A stretch of DNA of 64,000 nt from Termitomyces sp. T153 (Eukaryota; Basidiomycota; Agaricomycetes; Agaricales; Lyophyllaceae): the NCBI GenBank assembly GCA_018296165.2, contig JACKQL020000185.1:1-64000 (forward strand), in the 5' to 3' direction. The position numbers and the translations under genes are program-made. Shown piece after piece: positions 10,816 through 21,424 of this stretch. The stretch's first letter is position 1, and every line of letters begins with the position of its first letter. The notes under the pieces are model-generated. The model was not told the origin of the DNA, did no database searches, and saw nothing but the letters and a program-made list of their open reading frames with translations.

Positions 10816-11870
10816 TGTCAGGTTCTGCTGACATGGGGGCTTAGCTACACTGGGTGAGTCCTTACTAGGCAGACACAATGTTCTGCACTTATAACTTAGC
10901 ACTCTGGAATTGGCATGGAGTAGAGGAACTTGTGAGGGGAAGCTAGGGGAAGTGGTCCAAGCAAGTCTGGAGTGGTCTGGGAAAGTCTAAGACCAAGTAT
11001 ATTAGGCATTGGGCTTGGGCAGGCATCAGAAACAAGTTTGTAGGTGTGCAAATAGATTGCAGAGTAAGCAGAGGCTTCACAAATAATGGGGGTGGAGCCA
11101 GAGTTTGACAGAGGATCAATCAAGACTTGATGGGTTCTAGGACTAAGCAAAGAGTGAGGTCCAGAGTTGTCGTAAGAATGTTTGGGGGTTATAGCATGTG
11201 CACAGAGTTTGTACTGACATCAGGGATGAAAAGAACTTAGAGAGACAAAGGAAATGGAGACAATCAAGACAAGACAGAGGTGAGACAAGATGAGACTAAG
11301 AGAAGAGATATAGATTTGAGATGAAAACAGAAATAGAGATGGAAAGAAACATGAGACCAAGTGACCAGTTAATGTAATATCAAGACTAGAGTATGAGGTG
11401 CTACTCTATAGATTATATACTGACTACTGGAGAGCTCTGAGAGGCAGTGGGTGTGGCAGTGGGGCTTGATGGAGCTGTGCAGAGTCAACAAGTGTCAGTT
11501 GCCATTGAGGAGCAGGCCATGGTGATATTCTGATAGGATTGGTTGGGGGCATGGGTTGCTCTGGGGTCATTGTGATGCTTCAGAGTAGGTTGGGTGAGTT
11601 AGAATGGTGAGCCAGAGATGATGGGGTCAGGAATGGTGGGGAAGGGTTCTAGGGGCTCAGGAGGGTTAAGGGAAGCATTGACAGCTGCAGAGAAGGCATT
11701 GGAATTAGCCAGGGGGCTATCAGGGTTTGCCAGAGAAGTGTCAGAGTTACTCAGGGTGGCTGCAGAGGGTGTTTGATAGTTGGGAGTTTTGATGAGGCAT
11801 TAGAGGAGGGACTCCAGGGATGTGAGCAGGCTGGGAACCATGTCAGGGGTCCAGGGAGCAGGTTGTGACA
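10816..11870 (-). repeat. 3' LTR of minus-strand gypsy element
   Basis: 1055 bp with TGTCAGGTTC on the left and GGTTGTGACA on the right in plus-strand reading. The predicted RNA start complement (CAAGACT region) lies near 11375, next to a TATATA box near 11410. It abuts gag of the decayed plus-strand element. Confidence 0.85.
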
Positions 11871-11886
11871 TTGCTCCCCCTTTAGC
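11871..11886 (-). promoter_or_regulatory. Polypurine tract of minus-strand element
   Basis: On the minus strand CTAAAGGGGGAGCAA directly precedes the LTR, as the GAAGGGGGGGTAA tract does at 54477-54489 in the complete element. This is the plus-strand primer for reverse transcription. Confidence 0.7.
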
Positions 11887-12083
11887 ATTGAGTTCCTTGA
11901 GGCACAGAGCACAATTCAGAGATTGGCAGGGCATGGGAATTGAAGTCAAGTAATATTGATCAGACCACAGCAAGTGGTGGTGGCATGGAAAACAAAGTCA
12001 AAGTGTGGCCACCATTTGTTAAGGGGTTCTTCCCAATTCATTAAAAGGGTCAGACATACCCTAGAGTTTCTAAACTCTTTGCA

Positions 12084-13726
12084 ATGTCTTCCTCTGTGTA
12101 CTCTCCAGTAGTGTCTTCTTCTTCTTCTGCCTAATCTCTCTCCTCTTCCTCCGAGGATTCTGAAGGTTATCAGAATCATAGGTGAGTACAGGTGATGTAT
12201 CATAGTCATAAGTGTGTTTTTATCTTTATGCTCTGAAATGCTGATAGAATCTCAACAGAGGTGCCTGAAGCTGTGGCAGACCCCTCAGGGCTTTTGTTAG
12301 GCAGGGTCCTAGTGTGGTCAGCAGTAGAGGCAGCCCCCACCTCACATTCCAGAGCCATCCTGGGTCCTGGAGTGGTCTAGCCCATTCTCTCCACCTCTAG
12401 AGTTGCACAGGTAGAAGTGACACTGGAGCAGTTTGCAGCAGTGGTAGGGCAGGTGAGGGGTCCTCTGACCCTTAAGTAGTGCCAAGCAGCAGTCCTGGTG
12501 AGCAGTCATGATTTTACCTCTTTCCCCAGTTAACCTATTCTTGCAGTGTTTGTCTTGTGTTTGATGAGGAGAACAGTGCAATTTTGAGGAGCCTATGCTA
12601 GGGTTATGGTGGAACATGTCAGTGTGTCTTCCATGTTGTTTGTGGCACAAAAGGTGCTCTGTTATATTGAGTTGGCATGCTGCCTGCATTGTTACAGAGC
12701 AGGGCTGGGATTGGGCATGGGTCATGGCATAGATGGAGGAGGGGCAGTGGGGTAAGGTGTTGGGGAGGGGCAAGGGGGCAGAGGGTGGGGGCAGAGTGGG
12801 GCACCCACCAATGAAGATCAGGCCCCTATGGGGTGGACAGAGAGAAGGGGCCTCCACAGTGCATAACAAGGGCAAATGGAGGGCAACCCCCTTGCCGGAA
12901 GCAGGGCCAAGCAAGTGGGTGTGGGGGAGGAGGTGATGGCAGGCCTCCTAGGCCCCACAGTGTATTCCCTGACCTCTGGGGTCCTAGTTGAATATTCTGC
13001 AGAAGAGTCATAGCCAGTTGCCAAGACCTTCCTGCAATGTTGGATGGAGGAGTTGGAATGGTTGTTGGCTACCTGCAAGGAGGAGGCTTGGAGGGTTGGG
13101 GAGGATAGGGACAAGGTTTGGAGAGAGAGGGATGCAGTATGGAGAGATAGGGACATAGCCATAGAGACAGCCACAGAATGATTGTCACAGCTTCAGGAGC
13201 TGCAGGCATGGATGGTGCTATTGGAGGCATGGGCAGAGGTGGCAGTGTGGTGGATAGAGGGGGTGTCTTGTGTAGGGGTCCCCAGGATGTTGGCAGAGAT
13301 GGCAAGGAGGCAGAAGGAGTGGCTTGCCAACAAGGTAGCCTCTGGGCAAAGGGGGATTCTTCATAAGTTAGCTCCATTTTCTCCCTAGTCCTCTTATGCT
13401 GATAGCACATGGTAGATTGGGCCCAGAAGCACTGGATTCTCCTTGATGGAGTGTTGGTGGCACTTGTGTTGATCCACAATGGGCTCTTGAGGATGCCCAG
13501 GGATCTCTTGCTGGAGTTGGGTCAGGAAGTTGGGCAGATGGGTTGTTTGCTAGCAGGGCACCAATGAAGGGCCATGGTGGATCCTGGGGCATGGTAAGAG
13601 GTGGCAATGGATGTGGGGGAGCCACTTCCAGGACACCTAGAGGTCCTGGTAACAGTGGTGGCCCAACTAGAGATGGATATGGTGAGGATGGTAGCAGAGG
13701 TAGAGCCAGAGGGGGAGGGGGAGTAG
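12084..13726 (+). pseudogene. Antisense zinc-cluster/coiled-coil gene, decayed copy
   Basis: It runs opposite to pol of its host element. The start (MSSSVYSP) matches the copy at 54276. Intron 1 is 12498-12529 (GTGAGC to CCCCAG). Exon 2 then carries the six-cysteine pattern C-x2-C-x6-C-x15-C-x2-C-x6-C (about 12542-12660), with all six Cys retained, followed by Trp/Cys words shared with the other copy and a Glu/Arg/Trp-rich coiled coil (about 13020-13340). The intron 2 acceptor is kept (before 13416), but the donor reads C-AT instead of C-GT at 13363-13364, as CpG decay would give. The C-terminal segment (LLELGQEVGQMG) matches to a TAG at 13724. Several TGA codons and at least one indel make it a pseudogene. 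Confidence 0.7.
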
Positions 13727-13940
13727 GGGTTTTCTTGGACTTGTTGTCTTGTGTTCTGCATTGGCCCTCACCTTGCACCATTATGTAATACCATAGCATG
13801 TCCATACTATTCTTTTTTGGACTTCCAGCCTGGAGAATTGAATTCTTTTTAGTATTAAGTGAGGGGAAGTGAATAAAGCATGTAGGGAGTACTTGTGAGA
13901 GTTGAATTCCTGATAAATCCAGAGGTGGGAGTTACACCCA

Positions 13941-14280
13941 TCAATGCCATCTGTGTTTGCTAGTCCCAGCAGTCCTAGGGCCTGGTGGAGTGCCATCAAT
14001 GGAAATTCTGGAGTTTGTTGGGGGCTCTATCAAGGTTTTTTTAGAGTTCCCAAGTATCATCCTCAGATCTATAGCCTTTGCAGCAGACCAAGTACTGGGG
14101 TCAGCCATGGACCATGCAGGAGTCAAGGATTTGGTTGACCTTGTAGTGATATTCATTCTTGACTTCAATGGGGGGCAGTTGACTAGGGCATTGCCTAGAG
14201 AAAGGGTCTGGAGCATGTTTCTTGAGGAGTTGTATGTGGAACACGGGATGGAGGCCCTTTAGGCCTGGGGGTAGGTTGAA
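13941..14280 (-). pseudogene. gypsy pol end: linker and partial chromodomain
   Basis: Frame with [20 protein letters not shown] (from 14280 down) followed by an acidic/aromatic stretch beginning a chromodomain ([15 protein letters not shown]). It aligns with 52045-52330 of the complete element. Frame breaks follow. The upstream integrase core is missing because of the junction with the Tc1 fragment. Confidence 0.75.
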
Positions 14281-14286
14281 CACATT

Positions 14287-14583
14287 CTGGACAGTCTGAG
14301 GAGAGACAGGATTGGAAATGATGTTGTTGATAAAATTGGTGGCCTGGACAGCTGTATCAAGTCTCCCAGTTGAGATTTGTCAAACAATAGCCTGTTTATC
14401 ACATGGAGTAAGCTCAGCTGGATGTTCTCCAGGATGGTTTTCCTTGTCCACCTCCAACTCTCTACCAATCCTTCCAATAGTAGACTTCCCTAGACCAGTT
14501 TCAGCCTCAATCTGATGCAGAGAATACCCTTGAGCAAGGAGAGAAGCAACAGTAGAGCATTGTGTAGGAGAAGTAGCTTTCAT
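14287..14583 (-). pseudogene. Tc1-like transposase, N-terminal DNA-binding part
   Basis: Starts MKATSP. Residues about 7-45 (STVASLLAQGYSLHQIEAET then GLGKSTIGRIGREL) form a helix-turn-helix typical of Tc1 transposases. A second HTH-like segment follows (ELTPCDKQAIV, a TGA, then [15 protein letters not shown] and [10 protein letters not shown]), after which the frame runs into gypsy sequence. One TGA interrupts it where Arg (CGA) is plausible. The catalytic DDE/D domain is absent, so it cannot be active. Confidence 0.8.
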
Positions 14584-14733
14584 GATGGTGGTTGAAGGTC
14601 AAGACATGGTTCAACCAACTTAAATCACTCCCAAATATAGCCAAACATGGTCACATGACTCTTCTGATATTCCCACATGCAACTTACTCTTTATTTCTGA
14701 CTAAAATAGGGATAAATCTGCAAAATTAGAGAT

Positions 14734-14943
14734 GCTCAAAAAACTGTTCCAATGAGTGAATATTTTAAAATGGCCATTACTCCATCAGTTTTGATTTGAA
14801 TTACATAAACTGAAATACAATTTGTAGCTATGATGCCATAGTATTTTAGCTGATATAACCAGAAACTTAAATACTTCCAATCCTTCATGCCAATGCCATC
14901 TTCCAAAAAGTATAAAATATTGGGACAGTTTTTTGAGCCACTG
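14734..14943. repeat. Inverted repeats at the Tc1 terminus
   Basis: The plus-strand stretch 14734-14782 (GCTCAAAAAACTGTTCCAAT onward) resembles the complement of 14893-14940. The two arms face each other across about 110 bp. This resembles either a double terminal repeat of the Tc1 element or a small palindromic derivative. The arms are about 80% alike by eye. Confidence 0.5.
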
Positions 14944-14945
14944 TA

Positions 14946-14996
14946 GGTGCACAGCCACCTTCCCAGGAGTTGTCCCATATATTATAGATATTTGTC
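14946..14996 (-). mobile_element. Helitron 5' terminus fragment, minus strand
   Basis: Read on the minus strand, TCTATAATATATGGGACAAC then TCCTGGGAAGGTGGCTGTGC matches the Helitron start at 43772. The Tc1 element inserted into it at a TA. Only about 50 bp of this Helitron is recognisable. Confidence 0.65.
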
Positions 14997-15119
14997 AAGT
15001 TAATTAATAACTTATGTTATCAATAAGAAAAACTTTTCTTGTTTGACTGTGACTTCTACAACATCACCATCATCACTGTACTACAGCCCATGGACCTTCC
15101 ATTTCTTAACCTTTCAGAG
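14997..15119. other. Short unassigned segment
   Basis: AT-rich sequence between the Helitron fragment and the kinase-gene copy. I see nothing assignable apart from near-absent CpG. Confidence 0.3.
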
Positions 15120-15323
15120 GATTCTTAGAACCCCATTGCCATTGAGGGACTTGTTGCAAAGATAGTTGATAGATTTTCACTTCATGAATGTAACCCTTAT
15201 GCTTTTGGGCATAAATTTCTGGTTTGTGGCCAAACAGTATCTTGATAATGACTTTACAAGGAGAAAGTTCATTGGGCAACAAGGTCCTTCCTTTGTAATG
15301 AAATTCACCACCTCAGAAGTCTC
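15120..15323 (-). pseudogene. Decayed copy of part of the 31.6-32.7 kb kinase-like gene
   Basis: About 200 bp aligns base by base with 32335-32542, which codes residues roughly 51-119 of the kinase-like protein. Differences are mostly CG to TG/CA plus a few small indels (for example a missing CT near 15160). The copy covers neither end of the gene and has no open frame of its own, so it is a fragment moved here and then methylated and mutated. On its right it runs straight into a minisatellite. Confidence 0.8.
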
Positions 15324-15339
15324 CAGATCTGACCAGGTG

Positions 15340-15995
15340 TCCTTTCCTTGTCCTGAATTCTTGCTTCCTCCTAGCTATTACACTGGCTATTATAATTATA
15401 AAAATAAATGCCACATGACTTTGACTACTCTTGCTGGGTATCCTTGTCCTTGAATTTTGCTCCCTTAGGCACATGATCTGGTCTGACCAAGTATATCCTT
15501 TTCTTGTTCTCAATTTTTGCTCCCTTCCAGCTATTACACCAGCTATTCCTAGCTATCCTTGTCCTCAATTTTTGCTCCCTTCTGGCTGTTACCACCAGCT
15601 ATTCCTTGTCCTCAATTTTCACTCCCTTGTGGCTATTACCACTGGCTATTTCTTGTCCTCAAATTTGACTCCTTCTGGCTATTACCACTGGCTATTCATG
15701 GCTATTCTTCTTGTCCTCAATTTTTACTCCTTCTGACTATTACTGCCAGTTATTCCTTGTCCCTCCATTTTTGCCCCTTCTGGCTATTCCTTGTCCTCAA
15801 TTCTTGTCCTCAATTCTTACTCCTTCTGGCTATTACTACTGGCTATTCCTAACTATTCCTTCTTGTCCTCAATTTCTGCTCCCTTCTGGCTATTACCATC
15901 AACTATCCCTTGTCCTCAATTTTTACTCCTTCTGACTATTACTGCCAGCTATTCCTTGTCCTCAATTCTTGCTCATTCCAGCTATTACTACCAGC
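15340..15995. repeat. ~45-bp minisatellite
   Basis: About 12-14 imperfect units on the theme TTGTCCTCAATTTTTGCTCC plus TTCTGGCTATTACCACCAGC, unit length roughly 40-50 bp because of internal shortening. Several frames are open through it (for example 15559-15852), which explains spurious hydrophobic peptides rich in CPQF and WLL. CpG is absent. Confidence 0.85.
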
Positions 15996-17032
15996 TAATT
16001 AATGGAAACAACATGTGAGCTCCTTTTTTTTACCTTTTTTCCTTATTATTTGGTATGTTATTCTATAATATTCTTTTATTTTTGTTTTCTTTCCATTCTT
16101 GATTGTGGTGGTTCTATTTGGACTAGAGTACAGACAATATCTATTTTGTATTTCTCTCAGTACAGCTTTGTAATGTGTCCATGTTCATTACAACAAGTTA
16201 AATTTATGAAGGTAATTTTAGAACATGTTAACTTTCCATTATTTGAGATTGAATACTTAACAAAAACACTGGGTTGGTTGCTTAGTCAGCTACTACTACA
16301 GTGATGGATTGTGTAATCTGCTTAACAAAAACACTTGGTCAGTTGATTAGTCAGCTGTTGCTACAGCAATGGATTGTGTAATCTGGGTCAGCTAATTTTA
16401 TAATGTGTTAACTCTCCATTATTTGAGATCAAATGCTTAACATAAAACACTGAGATGACACTTGGTCAGTTGATTAGTCAGCTGCTGCAATGGATTGTGT
16501 AAACCAGGTCAGCTAATTTTATATTGTGTTAACTTTCCATTATTTGAGGTCAAATACTTAATGGAAAACACTGGGTTGGTTGCTTACTCAGCTGCTGCCA
16601 CAGTGATGGATTGTGTAATCTGCCTAACAAAAGGTGGGTTAATTGGTCAGCCATTGCTACAGCAGTGGATTGTGTAATCTGAGTCAGCTGAATTACATAG
16701 TAACCTGCATTCCTTTGGCCAGTCAATTTCATTGTTGTTGAGGTATGTTCATACCTGACAATGTGTATTTATATACAGCCTTTAAAGTATTATTATTGAA
16801 CTTGGGGTGGCCTTATGCTTCTTTGGTATGTCAAGCCAAGTCAACTTTTATTTTGTTCAAGACATCACTTGCTATCTCTCTGAGCTTCCTTTTTAGCTTA
16901 CCTCCACTCTGTATTGAATTGTTGGATAGTGGGGTTGGCTCAATATATATATGTCATTCCATACATTTTCTTTCTGTTGACATGTGCTTACTGATCTGAA
17001 GCTCTGTCAATGAGTGTAATGGACCTGAATAC
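15996..17032. repeat. Repeat-derived DNA with ~100-140 bp imperfect repeats
   Basis: Between about 16195 and 16700 the words GTTAACTTTCCATTATTTGAG, TTAACAAAAACACTGGGTTGG and GATGGATTGTGTAATCTG recur three or more times in the same order, giving an irregular tandem array. The flanks (15996-16194 and 16700-17032) are AT-rich with near-zero CpG and no gene. The right side continues past the solo LTR (17033-18121), as the AATAC target duplication shows. Confidence 0.6.
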
Positions 17033-18121
17033 TGTCAGGTCCTGCTGGCCATGGGGGCTCAGCTTAACTAGTTGAGCCCTTACTAGGCAGATGTGATGTC
17101 CTGCACTTATAACCCAGCATTCTAGAGATGTCCAGACTTCAGATACTTGTGAGGGTAAGCTAGAGGGACCAGTCCAAGCAAGTCTGGAGTGGTCCAGGGA
17201 AGTCTAAGACAAGGTACAAATAAGGGTTGAGCTTGGAGGATGCCCAGGTACAAATTTAGAGGCAAGTAATGAGAGTGTGGGGCAAGCAGGGGTCACATGA
17301 GTGATGAGAGCAGAACCAGGGATTGATGGGGGATCAATCAGTATTGATGGATTCTGAGGCCAAGTGTAGGGCAAGGTCCAGAGTTAGTTATGAATATATG
17401 GGGTTATAATTATATGAACAGAGATATGCATGGAGTTTGTAATGGAGTTGGAGTTGAAAGGAATTCAGGCAACAATAAAAGAAACTGAAGCAGACAAGGC
17501 AAGACAGAGTCAAGATGAGACAGAAATGAGAACAAAAGGGATTGAATGAGATGCAAGACTAGAGACAGAAATAGAGACAAAGCCAGGAAATGTAACAAAT
17601 ACAAACATAACAGAGAAATATCAGCAATATCAAGACTACTGTAGCAGATATTACTATATGGCTTATATACTGACTACTGGAGCTCCTCCAGGGGTAGTGG
17701 GTCTGGCAGTGGGGCTTGCCAGAGCCATGCAAGGTCAACAGGTGTTGGTTCTGATCAGTTGGCAGACTGCAGTAATATACTGATTGGAACTGAGGAAACT
17801 GGAGGAAGCATGGGCTGCACTGGAGTCAATGGGATGTTTTGAAGTGGTTGGGAAGGCTGTGGTGACACATTAGTGGGGGTCTGCAGCATGTGCCAGAGTT
17901 CCTAGGAAGCATTGGAGATAGCTGGGGGCTTGTAAGGGAATGGGAACATGACAGAATTTGCTAGGGGGCCATCAGAGTTTGCTGGGGAAGTGTCAGAGTT
18001 AGCCAGGACAGGTGCCATGGGTGAACAAAGGTTAGGGTGAGTTGAGGGGGTGTTAGTGGGGACTCTGAGGCAGTGGGGTTGCTTGGGAAGGGGTCCAGAG
18101 GTCTGGGAGTGGGTCATGACA
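17033..18121 (-). repeat. Solo LTR with AATAC target duplication
   Basis: 1089 bp, minus orientation, TGTCAGGTCC to GGGTCATGACA. AATAC flanks it at 17028-17032 and 18122-18126. No primer-binding site or polypurine tract adjoins it, so the rest of the element was lost by LTR recombination. It is mostly CpG-depleted, so older than the one at 8883. Confidence 0.9.
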
Positions 18122-18729
18122 AATACTAGCAGCATTTTCAGTTTTCCTCTGCTCTGATTGATGACCTGGAACAATAGTTGCATGGCTACTACATTTCCTA
18201 TTCTAAATCTTTCTAGTTTGCATAATTCATACCTGGAACATACATTTATTTAATCTTGTGTTTTTTTTTTCAGTTATATGAGATTTACCTATGTTTGCTT
18301 GCCATCTTTATGTAATTTTGCTCTGGAATACTGTGCTGAGTTGGCCTTTGGCAAACTTGCATTCAAAATAGTTCCATATCAACCCAGCACTCTTTATTGC
18401 ATCTTCAAAATGTTGAGTCCTTGGTCCATTGAGCTTGACTGATTGTTTTATGTATTTTATGCATTTGTAATTGCTGACCTTGTAAGTTAGCTCTTTGTAT
18501 CTGACATTTAACTGTCCTAACTGACCTCATACACATGTCCTTTTCAAGAGGGAGTAAATATTTGTCCATAATTACACCATATACAGTGAATATAAGCTCC
18601 TTGTCTGAAATCTCTCCATCCTCATGAATGTACACTAATGTCCATGTCTGTTGGTTTGCAATCTCTATGATTCAGACCACAAAATATGATTCCAAGTGAG
18701 TTGATTATTGTATAAAGAGTTGACATCAA
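18122..18729. other. Decayed Helitron interior upstream of the helicase
   Basis: CpG-poor sequence preceding the Pif1-like helicase frame. It should hold the middle of the Helitron protein, but I could not assign any Rep or helicase motif here. A minus-strand frame at 18405-18635 looks like chance. Confidence 0.4.
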
Positions 18730-20188
18730 TACTGATCCAGTATTAGGGAATAGACTTTTGCAAGAAGAAATTGATTATCATGTTGAGGAGTTGAAAAGAA
18801 GAGTGGATGAAAACAAGTCCAGGTTTAATGATGAACAACTAGGGGCCTTCAACAAAGTTATGGACTCTGTGGAGAACAATTTGGGCAAGATGATATTCAT
18901 TCACAGTGCAGGTGGATGTGGCAAAACATTTGTTTGCAACACTTTGGCCTCTGCCATTCAGTCCAATGGAGATGTGGCATTATGTGTAGCATCATCTGGA
19001 ATTGCTGCTTATTGCTGGAGGGTGGTAAAACTGCACATTCAAAATTTCAAAATCCCCATTCCTGCTCTGGATACATCCATTGCCAATAACAAGCAAGGGA
19101 CTCAATTGTCTCAACTCTTACTCCAGACCAAAGATGTCATCTGGGATGAAGTTCTAATGCAATACAACAATGCCATTGACTCTGTGGATCAAGGGTTCAG
19201 AGACATCCTGAAAAAGGATGTCCTTTTTAGTGGTGTCACTGTGGTGTTTGAAGGAAATTTTCAGCAAACTCTCCCAGTTATCCAACAAGGACTGAGGCAG
19301 CAGATCATTGCTGCTTCACTCAAAAGAGGAAGACTTTGGTATCAGATTCAAGTCCACTACTTCATTCAAATATGAGACTGGATCAGACTCCTGATAGCAT
19401 TGCTCATGCAGCTTGGTTATTGGTGGTTGGTGCTGCAAAAAATCTTGGGCCTGTAGAAACAGTACAACTTCTAGAAATTATGATCTGTGGATTGATCTCT
19501 TCCACATCCTCATATTGATTGCCATCAGAATAATCAATTTTACCTGGACTCTGGCAAGAACTCTGACATAGAGGATATCAACTCAGGAGTTCTGCAGAGA
19601 TGTCCAGGAGAAGAGAAAATCTTGCAGAGTGCAGACTCTATTATATTTGATGAAGGGAATCCTAATGGCCTTGGATTGTATACAATGGAATACCTTGACT
19701 CTCTCAGAGCCAGCAGTTTGCCTTTGGCTAAATTGGCTCTGAAGATTGGTGTTCCTGTCATGCTGCTCAGGAATTATGATACTACCAAAGGACTTTGCAA
19801 TTGGACAAGAATGATTGTCACCCACATCAGCACTAGAGTTCTCAGATGTCAGATCATCAGTAGGGATGCCAAGTTTGCAGGATAAATTGTTTTCATTCTA
19901 AGAATCAACATGAATGTCTCTGAAGAGGATTTACCAATTCCATTGCACAGAAGACAATTCCCAGTTCAATTGGCCTTTGCTATGACAATCAACAAGTCTC
20001 AGGGTCAATCAGCCAAGCATGTTGAATTGGACATTCAATCAGGAGTTTTTGCACATGGCCAACTTTATGTTGCACTTTCTCAGTACACATCAGGAGATCA
20101 TATCAAAGTCATTTTGGACCCAGAAAACACATCAAGAAAGACCGCAAATATTGTCTATCAAAAAATCCTAAATGGTTTACAAATGTAA
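18730..20188 (+). pseudogene. Helitron Pif1-like helicase, C-terminal half
   Basis: The frame from 18758 carries a helicase start (FNDEQLGAFNKVMDSV) and Walker A AGGCGKTF (18905-18931), where the usual motif is GGTGKT. Walker B-like VIWDEV is at 19138-19155, and FEGNFQQTLPVI stands where GGDFRQ is usual. After a frameshift near 19340 the later helicase motifs follow: ALKIGVPVMLLRNYD (19734-19778), FAMTINKSQGQS (about 19975-20010) and LYVALSQ (20063-20083), ending with NGLQM and a TAA. A TAA at 19883 and several shifts disable it. In Helitrons this 5'-3' helicase, with an upstream HUH nuclease not found here, drives rolling-circle transposition. Confidence 0.85.
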
Positions 20189-20464
20189 GGTGACTTTTAA
20201 TGGATTCAAGCAAGATATTGCTAACCTCTATGAGCTTCAGGACCTAATGTATATGGCCTGACAATGTAGTATAGGTATTCTTAATGGTTTACAAATGTAA
20301 GTGTGACAGTTTAAATAATTCCTTGGTTAGTACTAACTTTTATAATTTTCAGCATCTCTGATATATACTGGTGGACATTGTAGTATTTTGTTGATAATGT
20401 ATATAGATACATGATTGGTTTATATATGAAATCTCAGTATATCAAATTGTAAGAGGGAAGCACC
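20189..20464. other. Helitron region after the helicase
   Basis: Matches 41406-41690 (words TTTACAAATGTAAGTGTGACAG and ATATCTCAGCAT), so this is shared Helitron 3' sequence. No gene is seen. Confidence 0.6.
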
Positions 20465-20960
20465 ACTTAGTCAACAAAATACAAAGACTTAACCAAATGA
20501 AGTGAGGTTGAGTCTGGATCATTGAATCAATAAATTCAAAGACCTAACCAAACCAAGTGAAGTTGGGTCTGGATCTTAGCATTGAATTAACAGATACAAA
20601 GACCTAACCAAATGACATGAAATTGGGTCTGAAGCTTAGCATTGAATTAACAAATACAAAGACTTAACCAAACAAAGTGAGGTTGGGTCTGGATCTCAAC
20701 ATTGAGTTAGAATATCAAGGCCCTAACCAAACAAAGTGAGGTTGGGTCTGGAACTTAGCAAGAGCCACAGGCCTGTGCTGAAGGCACAGACTGTAGCTTG
20801 TTTCTATAATATATGCAACAACTCCTGGGAAAGTGGGTCTGGATCTCAGCATTGAGTTAACAACAATACAAGGACCTAACCAAACAAAGTGAGATTAAGT
20901 CTGGATCTCAGCATTGAATTAATAAAATACAAGGACCTAATTGAATGAAGTGAGTTGGGT
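20465..20960. repeat. Helitron subterminal ~59-bp tandem repeats
   Basis: About eight decayed units with the words AGACCTAACCAAA, GTGAGGTTGGGTCTGG and TTAGCATTGA. The same array, less decayed, is at 43425-43732 with an exact 59-bp period. A 3'-end hairpin (20762-20799) and a new Helitron start (20803) interrupt the array, after which units resume. Confidence 0.8.
20762..20799 (+). other. Helitron 3'-terminal hairpin, decayed
   Basis: GAGCCACAGGCCTGTGC, a short loop, then the complementary arm and TGTAGCTTG. It is equivalent to the intact hairpin at 43733-43770, with CpG changed to TG/CA. It marks the 3' end of the Helitron that includes the helicase above. Confidence 0.7.
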
Positions 20961-21424
20961 CTGGAGTCATATACTTACTTGTAGTAGTAGTCAGTTCAAG
21001 TTTTACTCAGGCAACAGGAAATCCAGTGTCGCAAGTTTTCCAAACCCACTCAATTTGCCTGAACATGATATGGCTCTTGCTAGTAGTATGTTGCTGTAGT
21101 CCTCTAGCGGCTGCAGGGCAGTATTCCTTTCAAATCCATGGGTTGAGGCAACAGAAGATAAAACAATGAACGAACAACTCCCCATGTGAACAGGCTTGTC
21201 ATTGTATCGTCGTCTACGACTTAGAAGTACTGAGACAAAACGGGTGTCGTAGCAACTCACACCTCGAGTTCTGACGTAGCGGCTTGCAATGGCAACATGT
21301 CGTGAGCTCTATGTGCCGCAACTTGAGAAGACAATGCGCTGTTTAGGGTTAGAAGATTATGAAGAAGATTGTGAAGTATCACTCTCGTTCTCGGCTATAC
21401 CCATTACGACGAATTAAAACAGCA
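20961..21424. other. Repeat-to-host boundary
   Basis: Within this segment CpG returns from near zero to normal (first CpGs after about 21030), so the boundary of the repeat block lies near 21.0 kb. No gene is seen. The right part is the 3' flank of the ankyrin gene. Confidence 0.5.

Larger units (their letters stand above)
10816..14280 (-). mobile_element. Truncated minus-strand Ty3/gypsy element
   Basis: Reading on the minus strand, the order is: end of pol (post-integrase linker and start of a chromodomain), a region with an opposite-strand gene, a polypurine tract and a 3' LTR. The 5' LTR, gag and most of pol are missing. The break at 14280/14281 joins it to a Tc1-like transposase frame. 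It is heavily CpG-depleted, and no target duplication remains. Confidence 0.8.
14281..14943 (-). mobile_element. Tc1/mariner-like element, one end
   Basis: The outer end lies at 14943: reading on the minus strand, TA then CAGTGGCTCAAAAAACTGTC, the classical Tc1 arrangement of a TA target and CAGTG-type terminal repeat. Inside lies the first part of a transposase (14583 downwards). The other half of the element, including the DDE catalytic part and second terminus, is missing; it stops abruptly at the gypsy junction 14280/14281. A second copy of the terminal sequence in opposite orientation begins near 14734. Confidence 0.75.

Noticed and set aside
15431..16018. Several plus-strand hydrophobic peptides that look like membrane proteins
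   Set aside because: They are translations of the 45-bp minisatellite, repeated in more than one frame.
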